Assembly: GCA_016283985.1 (NCBI GenBank)
Contig: JAEENZ010000222.1
Coordinates: 1 to 13,500, forward strand
From: Bacteroidales bacterium
Lineage (GTDB): Bacteria; Bacteroidota; Bacteroidia; Bacteroidales; UBA932
DNA length: 13,500 nt
Direction of reading: 5' to 3'
The notes beneath the pieces are model-generated. The model was not told where the DNA came from, made no database searches, and was given only the letters and a program-made list of their open reading frames with translations. The position numbers and the translations under genes were made by a program. This document shows positions 1 through 7,643 of this stretch, piece after piece (positions within the stretch are counted from its first letter, which is position 1; every line of letters begins with the position of its first letter).

Positions 1-11
1 AAAAAAATGTG

Positions 12-19
12 TACCTTTG
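12..19 (+). promoter_or_regulatory. Promoter -7 element of the tRNA-Val gene
   Basis: TACCTTTG is an exact match to the Bacteroidota -7 consensus TAnnTTTG. It ends 10 nt before the first base of the tRNA, which suits a transcript starting near position 24 with a short 5' leader. The matching -33 TTG element would lie before the window start and cannot be seen. The same octamer recurs before recJ. Confidence 0.65.
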
Positions 20-29
20 CAGTCCTTTC

Positions 30-104
30 GAGGGTTTAGCTCAGTTGGTTTAGAGCGCTTGCTTGACAGGCAAGAGGTCACTGGTTCAAATCCAGTAATC
101 CTCA
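30..104 (+). tRNA. tRNA-Val (anticodon GAC)
   Basis: All four arms can be drawn. The acceptor stem is 30-36 (GAGGGTT) with 97-103 (AATCCTC), containing one G-T pair. The D arm is 39-42 with 53-56. The anticodon stem is 58-62 (CTTGC) with 70-74 (GCAAG), around the loop TTGACAG. The T arm is 80-84 (ACTGG) with 92-96 (CCAGT), around TTCAAAT. The anticodon at 65-67 is GAC, which reads GUC and GUU valine codons, and the discriminator base is A104. No CCA is encoded (CAAAA follows), so CCA must be added after transcription. Confidence 0.96.
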
Positions 105-105
105 C

Positions 106-140
106 AAAACGGCAGCCGCATCCGGTTGCCGCTTTTATTT
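106..140 (+). terminator. Rho-independent terminator after tRNA-Val
   Basis: A 9-bp stem forms between 110-118 (CGGCAGCCG) and 123-131 (CGGTTGCCG), with one G-T pair and a 4-nt loop. It is followed by CTTTTATTT and preceded by AAAA, so the stem can extend as A-T pairs. It separates the tRNA transcript from the efflux operon. Confidence 0.85.
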
Positions 141-169
141 GTTTATGGCGTGAATTTTGTATAAATTCG
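138..169 (+). promoter_or_regulatory. Possible promoter of the efflux operon
   Basis: TTTG at 138-141 and TAAATTCG at 162-169 are 20 nt apart, the usual Bacteroidota spacing. The -7 box differs from TAnnTTTG at one base (C for T). The first T's overlap the tail of the tRNA terminator. Predicted initiation is near 174, about 14 nt before the ATG at 188. If translation instead began at the ATA at 161, this promoter could not serve it. Confidence 0.4.
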
Positions 170-187
170 CGCCGTAATTTTTTATAT

Positions 188-1672
188 ATGGTTAGTTTAA
201 TGTTGGTTGCCGTCGCTGCCCTGGCCCCGGCAGACACAATAGCGCAGCAGCAGGCTCCGGCCGTCCTAACGCTGGACGATGCCATAAAGATAGCCCTGGA
301 CGAAAGCCCTTCCATCAAGATAGCGAACCTTGAGGTGCAGCGCGCGGAATTCGCAAAGAAGGGAAGCTATGCCATGCTTTTTCCTCAGATAGGCGCATCC
401 GCATCCTACCAGCGTACCATCAAGAAGCAGGTAATGTACATGGGAGGCGGCGATGATGACGACGACAGCAGCGGAGGAGGAATGTCTTCCATGATGTCCG
501 GCATCCTGGATCCCATAATGTACTACATCAATGAGCTCTATAAAGGCACCGGCGTGCCCTTCGTTCCCTATGTCCCCAAACCGAGCACTGACGACGACTC
601 CTCCGACGGAGGCATTGCGGTAGGCCGCTGGAACACCTTCAACGCGGGCATCACGGCCACCATGCCCCTCATCAACGCCCAACTCTGGCAGAGCCTCGCC
701 ATCTCCGGGGAAAGTGTGGACCTGGCGGTAGAGAAGGCCCGCAGTTCCCGCCTCGAAATGGTGAACCAGGTGAAGCAGGCCTATTACGGAGTGCTTCTCG
801 CAAAGGAGGCGAACCACGTCTACAAGAGCGTTTTCGACAACGCCGTGCAGAACCTCGAGCTCACTCAGAAGAAATACAACGCCTCCAAGGCCTCTGAACT
901 GGACCTTGCCCGCGCCAAGACCACCGTGGCCAACGCGGTGCCGAACCTCTTCAACTCCGAGAACTCCATCTACCTGAGCCTCTGGCAGTTGAAGGCCATC
1001 ATGGGCATCGACCTTGAGGCTGATATCGACGTCAAGGATTCCCTTCTGGTCTATTCCGGTGGGATGTCCTCCGTGCTGAACGAAAGCGAGCTCGGCCTCT
1101 CCGGCAACAGCACCCTGCGCCAGCTCGAGATCCAGGCGGACCAGCTCGCGAACACGGTGAAGATGCAACAGTACGCCTATCTTCCCACCCTGTCGCTGGC
1201 CTTCTCCTATAGCCTGAACGCGATGACCAACGACTTCAAGTTCGAGGAGTACCACTGGACCCCTTACTCCTATGTCGGACTCAGCCTCAGCATTCCCATC
1301 TTCTCCGGCGGGCAGCGCCTGAACGACCTCCGTCAGACCAAGGTGCAGAAGAGCCAGCTCGCCATCCAGCGCGAGAACACCGAGCGCCAGCTGCGCATCG
1401 CCATACGCCAAAGCCTGAGCACGATGGAAACTGCCGTCAAGAGCCACGAATCGGCCCTGGACGCCCTCGAATCCGCACAGAAGGCCTACGACATCGCGGC
1501 CAAATCCTATGAAATCGGCCGCAGCACCCTCACGGATCTCGATGCCGCCCAGCTCGCCCTGACCCAGGCCCAGCTTGCCGCCAGCCAGGCAATCTACAAC
1601 TACCTCGTGGCCAAGGCCGGCCTCGAGAGCACCATCGGAGCAGACTACACAGCAGATAATACAACAAAATGA
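188..1672 (+). CDS. TolC-family outer-membrane efflux channel
   Basis: Outer-membrane channel of a tripartite efflux pump, expected to form a trimeric beta-barrel with a long alpha-helical periplasmic tunnel. From the ATG at 188 it has 494 residues, in the usual TolC range. The N-terminus is hydrophobic and ends ADTIAQ, a likely signal peptide. The mature part opens with the typical LTLDDAIKIALDESP. Two similar helical halves follow, including LDLARAKTTVANA in the first and YEIGRSTLTDLDAAQLALTQAQ near the end. Residues about 84-145 form an acidic, Gly/Ser/Met-rich insert (DDDDDSSGGG and, later, DDDSSDGG) in the first half. The start is uncertain. ATG 188 and ATG 200 both lack a basic n-region, whereas reading from an ATA at 161 would supply NSRRNF. 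The reading frame stays open back through the tRNA, but that part is not coding. The stop overlaps the adaptor gene as ATGA. Confidence 0.9.
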   Translation: MVSLMLVAVAALAPADTIAQQQAPAVLTLDDAIKIALDESPSIKIANLEVQRAEFAKKGSYAMLFPQIGASASYQRTIKKQVMYMGGGDDDDDSSGGGMSSMMSGILDPIMYYINELYKGTGVPFVPYVPKPSTDDDSSDGGIAVGRWNTFNAGITATMPLINAQLWQSLAISGESVDLAVEKARSSRLEMVNQVKQAYYGVLLAKEANHVYKSVFDNAVQNLELTQKKYNASKASELDLARAKTTVANAVPNLFNSENSIYLSLWQLKAIMGIDLEADIDVKDSLLVYSGGMSSVLNESELGLSGNSTLRQLEIQADQLANTVKMQQYAYLPTLSLAFSYSLNAMTNDFKFEEYHWTPYSYVGLSLSIPIFSGGQRLNDLRQTKVQKSQLAIQRENTERQLRIAIRQSLSTMETAVKSHESALDALESAQKAYDIAAKSYEIGRSTLTDLDAAQLALTQAQLAASQAIYNYLVAKAGLESTIGADYTADNTTK

Positions 1673-2697
1673 AGAAGATAAGCATAATCGCACTTGCAGC
1701 CCTCATACTGGCGGGCTGCGGTCAGAAGAAGGATTCCCAGGAGCAGGCACAGCAGGCCGCCCAGGAAGCCCAGCCCAAGGCCCAGACCGTGAAGGTCCAG
1801 CCCGCGGCAAAGCAGGAAGTGAAGCAGGACGGCACCTATTCCGCCACCGTGCAGGCATTCGCCGTCAACAATATAGCCCCCCAGAGCGGCGGCCGCATCC
1901 AGAAGATCAACGTCGAGGTAGGGGACTATGTGGGTAAGGGACAGATACTTGCAGAGATGGACCGCGTCCAGCTCGACCAGGCCAAACTTCGCCTATCCAA
2001 CGCCGAGACCGAGCTCGGGCGCCTCAAGCAGCTCTATGAGCAGGGAGGCCTTGCCCAGAGCGACTACGAGGCCGCCGAACTCAACTATAAGGTCAGCAAG
2101 AGCACCTACGACAATCTGGTGGAGAACACCATCCTTCGTTCGCCCATCACCGGCGTGGTCACCGCCCGCTACTACGACCGCGGGGACATGTACGGAATGG
2201 CCAGCCCCATCTTCACCGTGCAGCAGATAACCCCCGTCAAGATACTTGTGGGTATCTCCGAAGGGGATTATACCAAGGTTTCGAAAGGGGATAAGGTCAC
2301 GCTGAGCGTGGACGCCCTTCCCGGCAAGACCTTCGACGGCACCATAAAGCGCATCTATCCCACCATCGATCCCATGACCCACACCGTGAACGTGGAGGTG
2401 CAGGTGCCCAACACCGACCGCCAGCTCCGTCCGGGCATGTATGCCAAGGTGAACGTGACCTTCGGCCACAACCGCAGCATAGTGGTGCCGGATGCCGCAG
2501 TGGTGCGCCTGCAGGGCTCCGGCCAGCGAAACGTGTTCGTGGTGGAGGATGGCATCGCAGTGCAGAAGGAGGTCTCCCTCGGGCGTCACTTTGACGGTCA
2601 GTATGAGATACTTTCCGGCCTGGAAGAAGGCGAGCAGGTGGTGGTCAAGGGCGGAAGCGCCCTCCGAAACGGCGCCCAGGTTGAGGTAATCGAGTAA
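1669..2697 (+). CDS. RND efflux periplasmic adaptor subunit (membrane fusion protein), lipoprotein
   Basis: HlyD/AcrA-type adaptor that joins the inner-membrane pump to the outer-membrane channel. The 342 residues begin with a lipoprotein signal, MKKISIIALAALILAGC, with the lipidated cysteine at residue 17. A Gln/Ala-rich linker follows (about 22-50). The lipoyl/barrel-sandwich half (GGRIQKINVEVGDYVGKGQ, residues about 74-92) leads into a short alpha-helical hairpin (about 99-155). The second sandwich half (RSPITGVVTARYYDRGDM, about 157-174), a beta-barrel and a membrane-proximal domain complete it. The short hairpin is typical of adaptors near 340-380 residues. The start overlaps the channel stop by 4 nt, so the two are probably translationally coupled, and the pump gene begins 4 nt downstream. 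Confidence 0.95.
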   Translation: MKKISIIALAALILAGCGQKKDSQEQAQQAAQEAQPKAQTVKVQPAAKQEVKQDGTYSATVQAFAVNNIAPQSGGRIQKINVEVGDYVGKGQILAEMDRVQLDQAKLRLSNAETELGRLKQLYEQGGLAQSDYEAAELNYKVSKSTYDNLVENTILRSPITGVVTARYYDRGDMYGMASPIFTVQQITPVKILVGISEGDYTKVSKGDKVTLSVDALPGKTFDGTIKRIYPTIDPMTHTVNVEVQVPNTDRQLRPGMYAKVNVTFGHNRSIVVPDAAVVRLQGSGQRNVFVVEDGIAVQKEVSLGRHFDGQYEILSGLEEGEQVVVKGGSALRNGAQVEVIE

Positions 2698-2701
2698 GGA
2701 T

Positions 2702-5700
2702 ATGAGCGTAATCAAATCTGCAGTCAAGAACCCGGTGACGACGGCCCTGGTCTTCGTCGCCTTCGTGGTGTTCGGCGTCTATTCGCTCATCAACACCTCC
2801 ATAGCGCTCTTCCCTGAGTTCGACGCCAATACAATCATGGTGATGAGTTCCTATCAGGGCGCGAACGCCCAGGATATCGAGACCAACCTCACCAAGATCC
2901 TGGAGAACTCGCTCAACAGCGTGGAGGACCTGAAGAAACTCAGCTCCCAGAGCAAGGAGAACGTCAGCATCCTCACCCTCGAATTCGAATACGGCACCGA
3001 CATCGAAGAGGCCACCAACAACGTGCGCGACAAGCTCGACATGGTGAATTCCGTGCTGCCGGACGGCGCCACCACGCCGGTCATCTTCAAGTTCAGCGCG
3101 GACGACATGCCCATCATGATGTTCACTGCCTCCGCCACCGAGTCGGTTTCCGGCCTCGACAAGATACTGGACGAGCAGGTAGCCACCCCTCTGGCCCGAA
3201 TCAAGGGCGTGGGCACGGTCAGCATCGACGGCGCCCCCACCCGGGAGATACAGGTCTACTGCGATCCGGGCAAGCTGGAGGCCTACCATCTGAGCGTGGC
3301 GGCCATCTCCCAGATAATAGCCGCGGAGAACCGCAACCTCCCTTCCGGCAACATCGACATCGGCTCCGGCACCTACTCCCTGCGTGTGCAGAAGGAGTTC
3401 GAGGACCCGTCCGAGCTGATGGATATAGTCGTGGGCTACAACGGCAGCCAGACCATACTCCTGAAGGATGTCGCCACCATCCGGGACGGCAGCCAGGAGC
3501 GTGAGCAGGAATCCTACACCGACGGCATCCGCGCAGCTCGAATCGTCATCCAGAAGCAGGCCGGCGCCAACACCGTGAACGTCAGCCGCGGGGTGCACAA
3601 GCAGCTGGAGCATATCAAGAAGACCCTGCCCTCGGATATCAAGATCAACCAGATCTTCGACTCCTCCGATGAGATCGTGGACACTATCCACTCCCTCATC
3701 GAAACCATACTCATCACCTTCGCGGTGGTCATGCTGGTGGTGTTCGTCTTCCTCGGCCGATGGAGGACCACCTTCATCATCATCCTCTCCATCCCTATCG
3801 CACTGCTGGCGTCGCTGGTCTACCTCTTCGCCACCGGCAACACCCTCAACATCGTGTCGATGGCCTCGCTGTCGCTGGCCATAGGTATGGTGGTGGACGA
3901 TGCCATCGTTGTGCTGGAAAATGTAAGCACGCACATCGACAGGGGAGAGAAGCCGGTCGAGGCGGCCATCCACGGCACCTCCGAAGTGGGTATCTCCGTC
4001 ATCGCATCCACCCTCACCATGCTCTGCGTCTTCCTGCCACTCACCTTCATCAAGGGTATGACCGGTGTGATGTTCCAGCAGCTGGGATGGATAGTGACCC
4101 TGATCATGGTGGTATCCACCACCGCCGCCCTCTCCCTGGTGCCTATGCTCTGCGCCCAGTTCCTCGGCGGCCGCCGCAGCGACTCCAAACTCTACCGCCT
4201 CTTCTTCACCCCCATCGACAAGGCCCTGAACGGGATTTCCGCGGGATACGCCCGCCTGATCGGATGGGCTACCACTCACCGCAAGGCCGTCATTTTCGGC
4301 GCCTTCGGCATACTGATGGCGACGCTTGTCTTCCTCGCCCCGAGGCTCAAGACCGAGTACTTCCCCAAGGGAGATTCCGACCGTATTGTGGTGAACGTGA
4401 CCCTGCCCGTCGGCACCGCCCAGAGCGTGACCGCGGAGCTGGCGAACAATATCTATTCGGAGCTGGTCGAGGGTATCCCGGAGATCACCGTCTGCAACGT
4501 CACCTACGGCCAGGCGGATTCCGACAACCTGCTGGGATCGATGCGCAGCAACGGCACGCACATCATCTCCATCAACATGCACATCGGCACCAAGAGCGAG
4601 CGAGAACGTTCCTCCGGCGACATTGCCGACCAGGTGCGCGGGATCCTTCGGCACTATCCCGAGATCCGCAAGGCCACCGTCGGTGAAGGCGGCGGCATGA
4701 TGGGCGGGGCATCGAGCGTGTCGCTGGAGATCTACGGCTACGATTTCGAGGAGACGGATGCAGCCGCCAAGGCCATCCAGGCCAAGATGCTGGAGTGCCC
4801 CGAGTTCGCTCAGGTCATCCTCAGCCGCGATGAGTACACCCCCGAATTCATGGTAGACTTCGACCGCGAGAAGCTGGCCCTGAACGGGCTGAACTCCACC
4901 ACCGCCGGTTCCGCGTTCAGCGCGGCGATGAGCGGCAGCGTGGCATCCTACTACCGTGAGGACGGCGACGAATACTATATCCGCGTCCGCTATGCACCGG
5001 AGTTCCGCACAAGCGTGGAGGATATGGAGAATATCATTGTCTATACTCCCACCGGCAAGGGCATACGCCTGAAGGAACTGGGCAGGATTGTGGAGACGGA
5101 GGTGCCGCCGACCATCGAGCGCCGCAACCGCCAGCGCTACATCACCGTCACCGCCCTGGTGGCCAACAAGGTGGCCCTTTCCGAGGCTGTCGCGGTGACC
5201 AACCGCATCCTCGACGAGACCCCTATGCCCGCGAACCTCTACAGCGTCATCTCCGGCGACTATGAAGATCAGCAGAAGATGTTCTCGGACATGGCGGTGC
5301 TGATGGTGCTGATGATAATGCTGGTCTACATAGTGATGGCAGCGCAGTTCGAGAGTTTCCTGAGCCCCTTCGTGATCATGTTCAGCCTGCCTTTTGCGGC
5401 GGTCGGCGTGATCCTGGGCCTCTGGGCCACGGGTACTGCATTGAGCGTAATGGGTATGGTGGGTATTATAATATTGATAGGTATAGTCGTGAAGAACGGT
5501 ATCGTGCTGATCGACTACACCATCCTCTGCCGCGAGAGGGGAATGAGCGTGCTGGAGGCATCCGTGACCGCAGCCCGCAGCCGTCTGCGCCCTATCCTGA
5601 TGACCACCCTCACCACCGTGCTGGGTATGCTTCCCATGGCCCTCGGCCGCGGGGAAGGATCCGAAATGTGGAACGGTCTCGGAATGGTGGTCTGCTGGGG

Positions 5701-5806
5701 ACTTACCATTTCCACGCTTGTAACTTTGGTTTTAATACCCGCAGTTTACTGCGTCTTTGCAACGCGGCAGGAGAAACGTGCATCTAAAAGATACGAGATT
5801 ATATGA
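2702..5806 (+). CDS. RND efflux pump permease (AcrB/HAE-1-like)
   Basis: Proton-driven inner-membrane pump of the tripartite system, 1034 residues, the normal RND length. TM1 lies at about residues 12-30 (TTALVFVAFVVFGVYSL). A large periplasmic domain follows. A TM2-TM6 bundle begins around residue 335 (ETILITFAVVMLVVFVFLG). A second periplasmic loop and a C-terminal TM bundle from about residue 863 complete it. The proton-relay residues are visible: Asp399-Asp400 in GMVVDDAIVVLENV (TM4) and Lys931 in GIVVKNGIVLIDY (TM10), corresponding to AcrB Asp407/408 and Lys940. A Gly/Met-rich turn, GEGGGMMGGASS, precedes the second porter repeat. A drug or other hydrophobic substrate is more likely than a metal, but specificity cannot be read from the sequence. 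The start lies 4 nt after the adaptor stop, with AAGGA just upstream. The stop overlaps the next ATG as ATGA. Confidence 0.95.
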   Translation: MSVIKSAVKNPVTTALVFVAFVVFGVYSLINTSIALFPEFDANTIMVMSSYQGANAQDIETNLTKILENSLNSVEDLKKLSSQSKENVSILTLEFEYGTDIEEATNNVRDKLDMVNSVLPDGATTPVIFKFSADDMPIMMFTASATESVSGLDKILDEQVATPLARIKGVGTVSIDGAPTREIQVYCDPGKLEAYHLSVAAISQIIAAENRNLPSGNIDIGSGTYSLRVQKEFEDPSELMDIVVGYNGSQTILLKDVATIRDGSQEREQESYTDGIRAARIVIQKQAGANTVNVSRGVHKQLEHIKKTLPSDIKINQIFDSSDEIVDTIHSLIETILITFAVVMLVVFVFLGRWRTTFIIILSIPIALLASLVYLFATGNTLNIVSMASLSLAIGMVVDDAIVVLENVSTHIDRGEKPVEAAIHGTSEVGISVIASTLTMLCVFLPLTFIKGMTGVMFQQLGWIVTLIMVVSTTAALSLVPMLCAQFLGGRRSDSKLYRLFFTPIDKALNGISAGYARLIGWATTHRKAVIFGAFGILMATLVFLAPRLKTEYFPKGDSDRIVVNVTLPVGTAQSVTAELANNIYSELVEGIPEITVCNVTYGQADSDNLLGSMRSNGTHIISINMHIGTKSERERSSGDIADQVRGILRHYPEIRKATVGEGGGMMGGASSVSLEIYGYDFEETDAAAKAIQAKMLECPEFAQVILSRDEYTPEFMVDFDREKLALNGLNSTTAGSAFSAAMSGSVASYYREDGDEYYIRVRYAPEFRTSVEDMENIIVYTPTGKGIRLKELGRIVETEVPPTIERRNRQRYITVTALVANKVALSEAVAVTNRILDETPMPANLYSVISGDYEDQQKMFSDMAVLMVLMIMLVYIVMAAQFESFLSPFVIMFSLPFAAVGVILGLWATGTALSVMGMVGIIILIGIVVKNGIVLIDYTILCRERGMSVLEASVTAARSRLRPILMTTLTTVLGMLPMALGRGEGSEMWNGLGMVVCWGLTISTLVTLVLIPAVYCVFATRQEKRASKRYEII

Positions 5807-6096
5807 AAGCGGTGTTCATAGTTTACAATCAGGCATACGGCGATGAGATAGTCGCCGTGGTCGAAAGCCTGGGCCAGCGCGGTTTCACACGCTTCGACGG
5901 CGTGGGCGGACGCGGCTCCGTAGACGGAATCCCGCATCTCGACAGTCATGCTTGGCCGGAGTACAACGATGCCCTGATGCTGATGGTCGAGGACGCGAAG
6001 GTGGCACCGCTCATGGACGCCCTGCGGGCGAAGGATGCCGAAACCCCCGATTTGGGGATACGGGCATTCAGCTGGAATTTGGAACAAATTCTATAA
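5803..6096 (+). CDS. Small PII-like protein, last gene of the efflux operon
   Basis: A 97-residue soluble protein with no signal peptide. The pattern fits a PII-like ferredoxin fold. A first strand (MKAVFIVYNQ) is followed by a helix with G-x-x-G (VESLGQRGFTRFDGV). Next comes a glycine-rich loop (GGRGSVDGIPHLDSH) where PII proteins carry the T-loop, then a strand (NDALMLMVED), a second helix (VAPLMDALRAK) and a final strand (IRAFSWNLEQIL). PII-superfamily proteins often bind nucleotides or small ligands and control a neighbouring transporter. A role as sensor or regulator of this pump is an inference from position. The start overlaps the pump stop by 4 nt, a strong sign of coupled expression. 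The assignment is by pattern only; an unrelated alpha/beta family is possible. Confidence 0.7.
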   Translation: MKAVFIVYNQAYGDEIVAVVESLGQRGFTRFDGVGGRGSVDGIPHLDSHAWPEYNDALMLMVEDAKVAPLMDALRAKDAETPDLGIRAFSWNLEQIL

Positions 6097-6111
6097 TTTT
6101 TTATATCTTTG
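6078..6111 (+). promoter_or_regulatory. Promoter of the trxA-trmB gene run
   Basis: TTTG at 6078-6081 and TATCTTTG at 6104-6111 match the -33 and -7 elements of the Bacteroidota consensus; the spacing is 22 nt, slightly longer than usual. Predicted initiation is about 5 nt after the -7 box, near 6116, so the trxA mRNA would be essentially leaderless (ATG at 6117). The -33 element lies inside the last codons of the PII-like gene. Confidence 0.6.
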
Positions 6112-6116
6112 TGAGT

Positions 6117-6428
6117 ATGATTGTTTTAGACGAAAACAACTTCGAGACCGTCATCGGTTCCCAGCCGGTTGCAATGATCGACCTCTGGGCCTCCTGGTGC
6201 GGCCCCTGCCGCATGCTTTCTCCCACCGTGGACGACATTGCCGCCGAGTATGACGGCCGCGTCGCCGTCGCCAAGTGCAACGTGGACGACAACGAAGAGA
6301 TCGCGGAGAAATTCGGCGTGCGCAGCATCCCCACCCTCCTCTTCTTCAAGGACGGCCAGCTCGCAGACAAGACCGTGGGTCTCGTATCCAAACAGGAAAT
6401 AGAAACTATACTTAATAATTTACTGTAA
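6117..6428 (+). CDS. trxA: Thioredoxin
   Basis: Cytoplasmic dithiol-disulfide oxidoreductase of 103 residues, the normal thioredoxin length. The active site WASWCGPC places the catalytic cysteines at 28 and 31. The cis-proline follows in RSIPTLLFFKDG (Pro72). The strand VAMIDLWASWCGPCR and the segment VDDNEEIAEKFGVRSIPT are classic thioredoxin. It has no signal peptide, so it acts in the cytoplasm, reduced by thioredoxin reductase (not in this window). The ATG at 6117 is chosen because it starts at the first thioredoxin strand and sits directly behind a good -7 promoter box. A longer in-frame extension upstream would overlap the PII-like gene and shows no family resemblance. It is the first gene of the second co-directional run. 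Confidence 0.96.
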   Translation: MIVLDENNFETVIGSQPVAMIDLWASWCGPCRMLSPTVDDIAAEYDGRVAVAKCNVDDNEEIAEKFGVRSIPTLLFFKDGQLADKTVGLVSKQEIETILNNLL

Positions 6429-6429
6429 T

Positions 6430-7104
6430 ATGAAAAAATTAGTTATCGCGATTGCTGCTGCCCTCGTGGCATTCAGCGCTTCCGCACAGGTCGGTGTCAT
6501 CGCCGGTCTCACTTCTTCCCAGAGCGACTACAAAGAAGCTTGGGCACATATCAATGAGGTTACCCAGTATCACGTGGGTGCAACCCTCAAACTCCCTCTC
6601 CCTCTTGGATTCGCAATTCAGCCCTCCATCATCTATAACGTTAAAGGTACTTCCGTAGAGAACATGAAGGCAGAAGGCACCGATGTCACCGCTTTCAAGA
6701 CCGACTCTTCCACCGGAATGCTCGAACTCCCCGTACAGGTTCAGTGGGGTATCGGCATCGCAGGCGTAGTCCGTCCCTATGTGTTCGCAGAGCCTTTCGT
6801 CGGTCTCGCAATCAATGGTGAGAACAAAGTCGACGTTGCAGGTCTCGTCAATACTGAAGACAAGGCTGAATGGGACAATGTGAAGGATCGCCTCGAATAT
6901 GGCTTCGGCGTCGGCGCCGGCGTGGAGATTCTCAAGCACCTCCAGGTATCCGTCCGTTACTACTGGAATCTCGGCGGCCTCTATGGCACCGACGAGAGCG
7001 GTGAGAGCAAGACTACCGCCAGCATGAATCCCAGCGATTATGTCAACATCGCCCAGAACCAGAAGGTCAGCGGCGTGATGGCTTCCATAGCTTTCCTGTT
7101 CTAA
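6430..7104 (+). CDS. Outer-membrane beta-barrel protein (PF13568-like)
   Basis: A 224-residue secreted protein. The signal peptide MKKLVIAIAAALVAFSASA is followed by QVGVIAGL. Alternating strands rich in Gly and aromatic residues run to a terminal phenylalanine (VMASIAFLF), as expected of a small outer-membrane barrel. Strand-like segments include FAIQPSIIYNV, LELPVQVQWGI, VRPYVFAEPFVGLAING, GFGVGAGVEIL and LQVSVRYYWNLGGLYG. The long polar stretch ENKVDVAGLVNTEDKAEWDNVKD is probably a surface loop. Its role is unknown; members of this class are common in Bacteroidota. Codon choice is softer than in its neighbours (more T- and A-ending codons, many GTT/GCT/AAA), which may reflect high expression. 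It begins 1 nt after the trxA stop. Confidence 0.8.
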   Translation: MKKLVIAIAAALVAFSASAQVGVIAGLTSSQSDYKEAWAHINEVTQYHVGATLKLPLPLGFAIQPSIIYNVKGTSVENMKAEGTDVTAFKTDSSTGMLELPVQVQWGIGIAGVVRPYVFAEPFVGLAINGENKVDVAGLVNTEDKAEWDNVKDRLEYGFGVGAGVEILKHLQVSVRYYWNLGGLYGTDESGESKTTASMNPSDYVNIAQNQKVSGVMASIAFLF

Positions 7105-7112
7105 AGATTTAT

Positions 7113-7643
7113 ATGTCGGGAAAAAAGGCGGTGTTCTTTTGCTCCGCCAGCAAGAATATAGATCCCAAATACAATCAGGCCGCGCGGGAATCAGTCCGTG
7201 CGGCTTGTTTGGCTGGATATGGCATCGTGTCCGGGGGATCTTTCCGCGGAACCATGGGGGTTGTGTGTGACACTGCGAAAGAGCTTGGCGCACCCAGCTA
7301 CGGGGCCATGCCGGAGTTTATGAAAGGCCTTGAATACGAAGGCCTTACCGAGCTTCGCTGGGCCCCTACCATGAGCCTCCGCAAAGAAATGATGCGCGAA
7401 GGAGTCTGCCTTGCGGTGGCCCTTCCCGGAGGCATCGGCACCATGGACGAGCTTTTCGAGACCATGGTGCTCGCCAAACTCGGCCGCTTCCACGGGCGCA
7501 TCGCGGTGCTCAACCTTGACGGCTTCTACGAGCCGCTCAGGGCTCTGTTGAACCATTTCGTAGAAACCGGGATGCTCGAGCCGAAGGATGCCGCTCTGGT
7601 CTCTTTCGCCGACACTCCCGAAGAGCTTGCAAAACTTTTTTGA
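7113..7643 (+). CDS. LOG-family protein (TIGR00730; nucleotide 5'-phosphate ribohydrolase-like)
   Basis: A 176-residue Rossmann-like protein of the LOG / lysine-decarboxylase-like family. Characterised members cleave N6-modified AMP (cytokinin riboside monophosphates) to base plus ribose 5-phosphate. Family motifs seen: the nucleotide-binding turn GIVSGGSFRGTMGVV (about 37-51), a conserved Arg-Lys pair in MSLRKEMM (90-91), and the signature PGGIGTMDE (105-113) with catalytic Glu113. The closing segment LNLDGFYEPLRALLNHFVETGML is also typical. The first glycine turn reads SGGS where relatives usually have GGG. The physiological substrate in this bacterium is unknown. It starts 8 nt after the barrel gene, and its TGA overlaps the next ATG by one base. 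Confidence 0.9.
   Translation: MSGKKAVFFCSASKNIDPKYNQAARESVRAACLAGYGIVSGGSFRGTMGVVCDTAKELGAPSYGAMPEFMKGLEYEGLTELRWAPTMSLRKEMMREGVCLAVALPGGIGTMDELFETMVLAKLGRFHGRIAVLNLDGFYEPLRALLNHFVETGMLEPKDAALVSFADTPEELAKLF

Noticed and set aside
17..187. Upstream extension of the channel gene through the tRNA
   Set aside because: The frame happens to be open, but 30-140 is a complete tRNA plus terminator; the protein cannot start at 17.
2645..4654. 669-codon reverse-strand ORF opposite the RND pump
   Set aside because: It is antisense to a clearly conserved pump; long open antisense frames are expected with high GC at third codon positions. The translation is His/Gly/Asp-rich without motifs.
7640..7642. 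TTG start for the polyprenyl synthase
   Set aside because: The next codon is ATG, overlapping the LOG stop as TGATG, a common coupling arrangement; the TTG adds only one residue.
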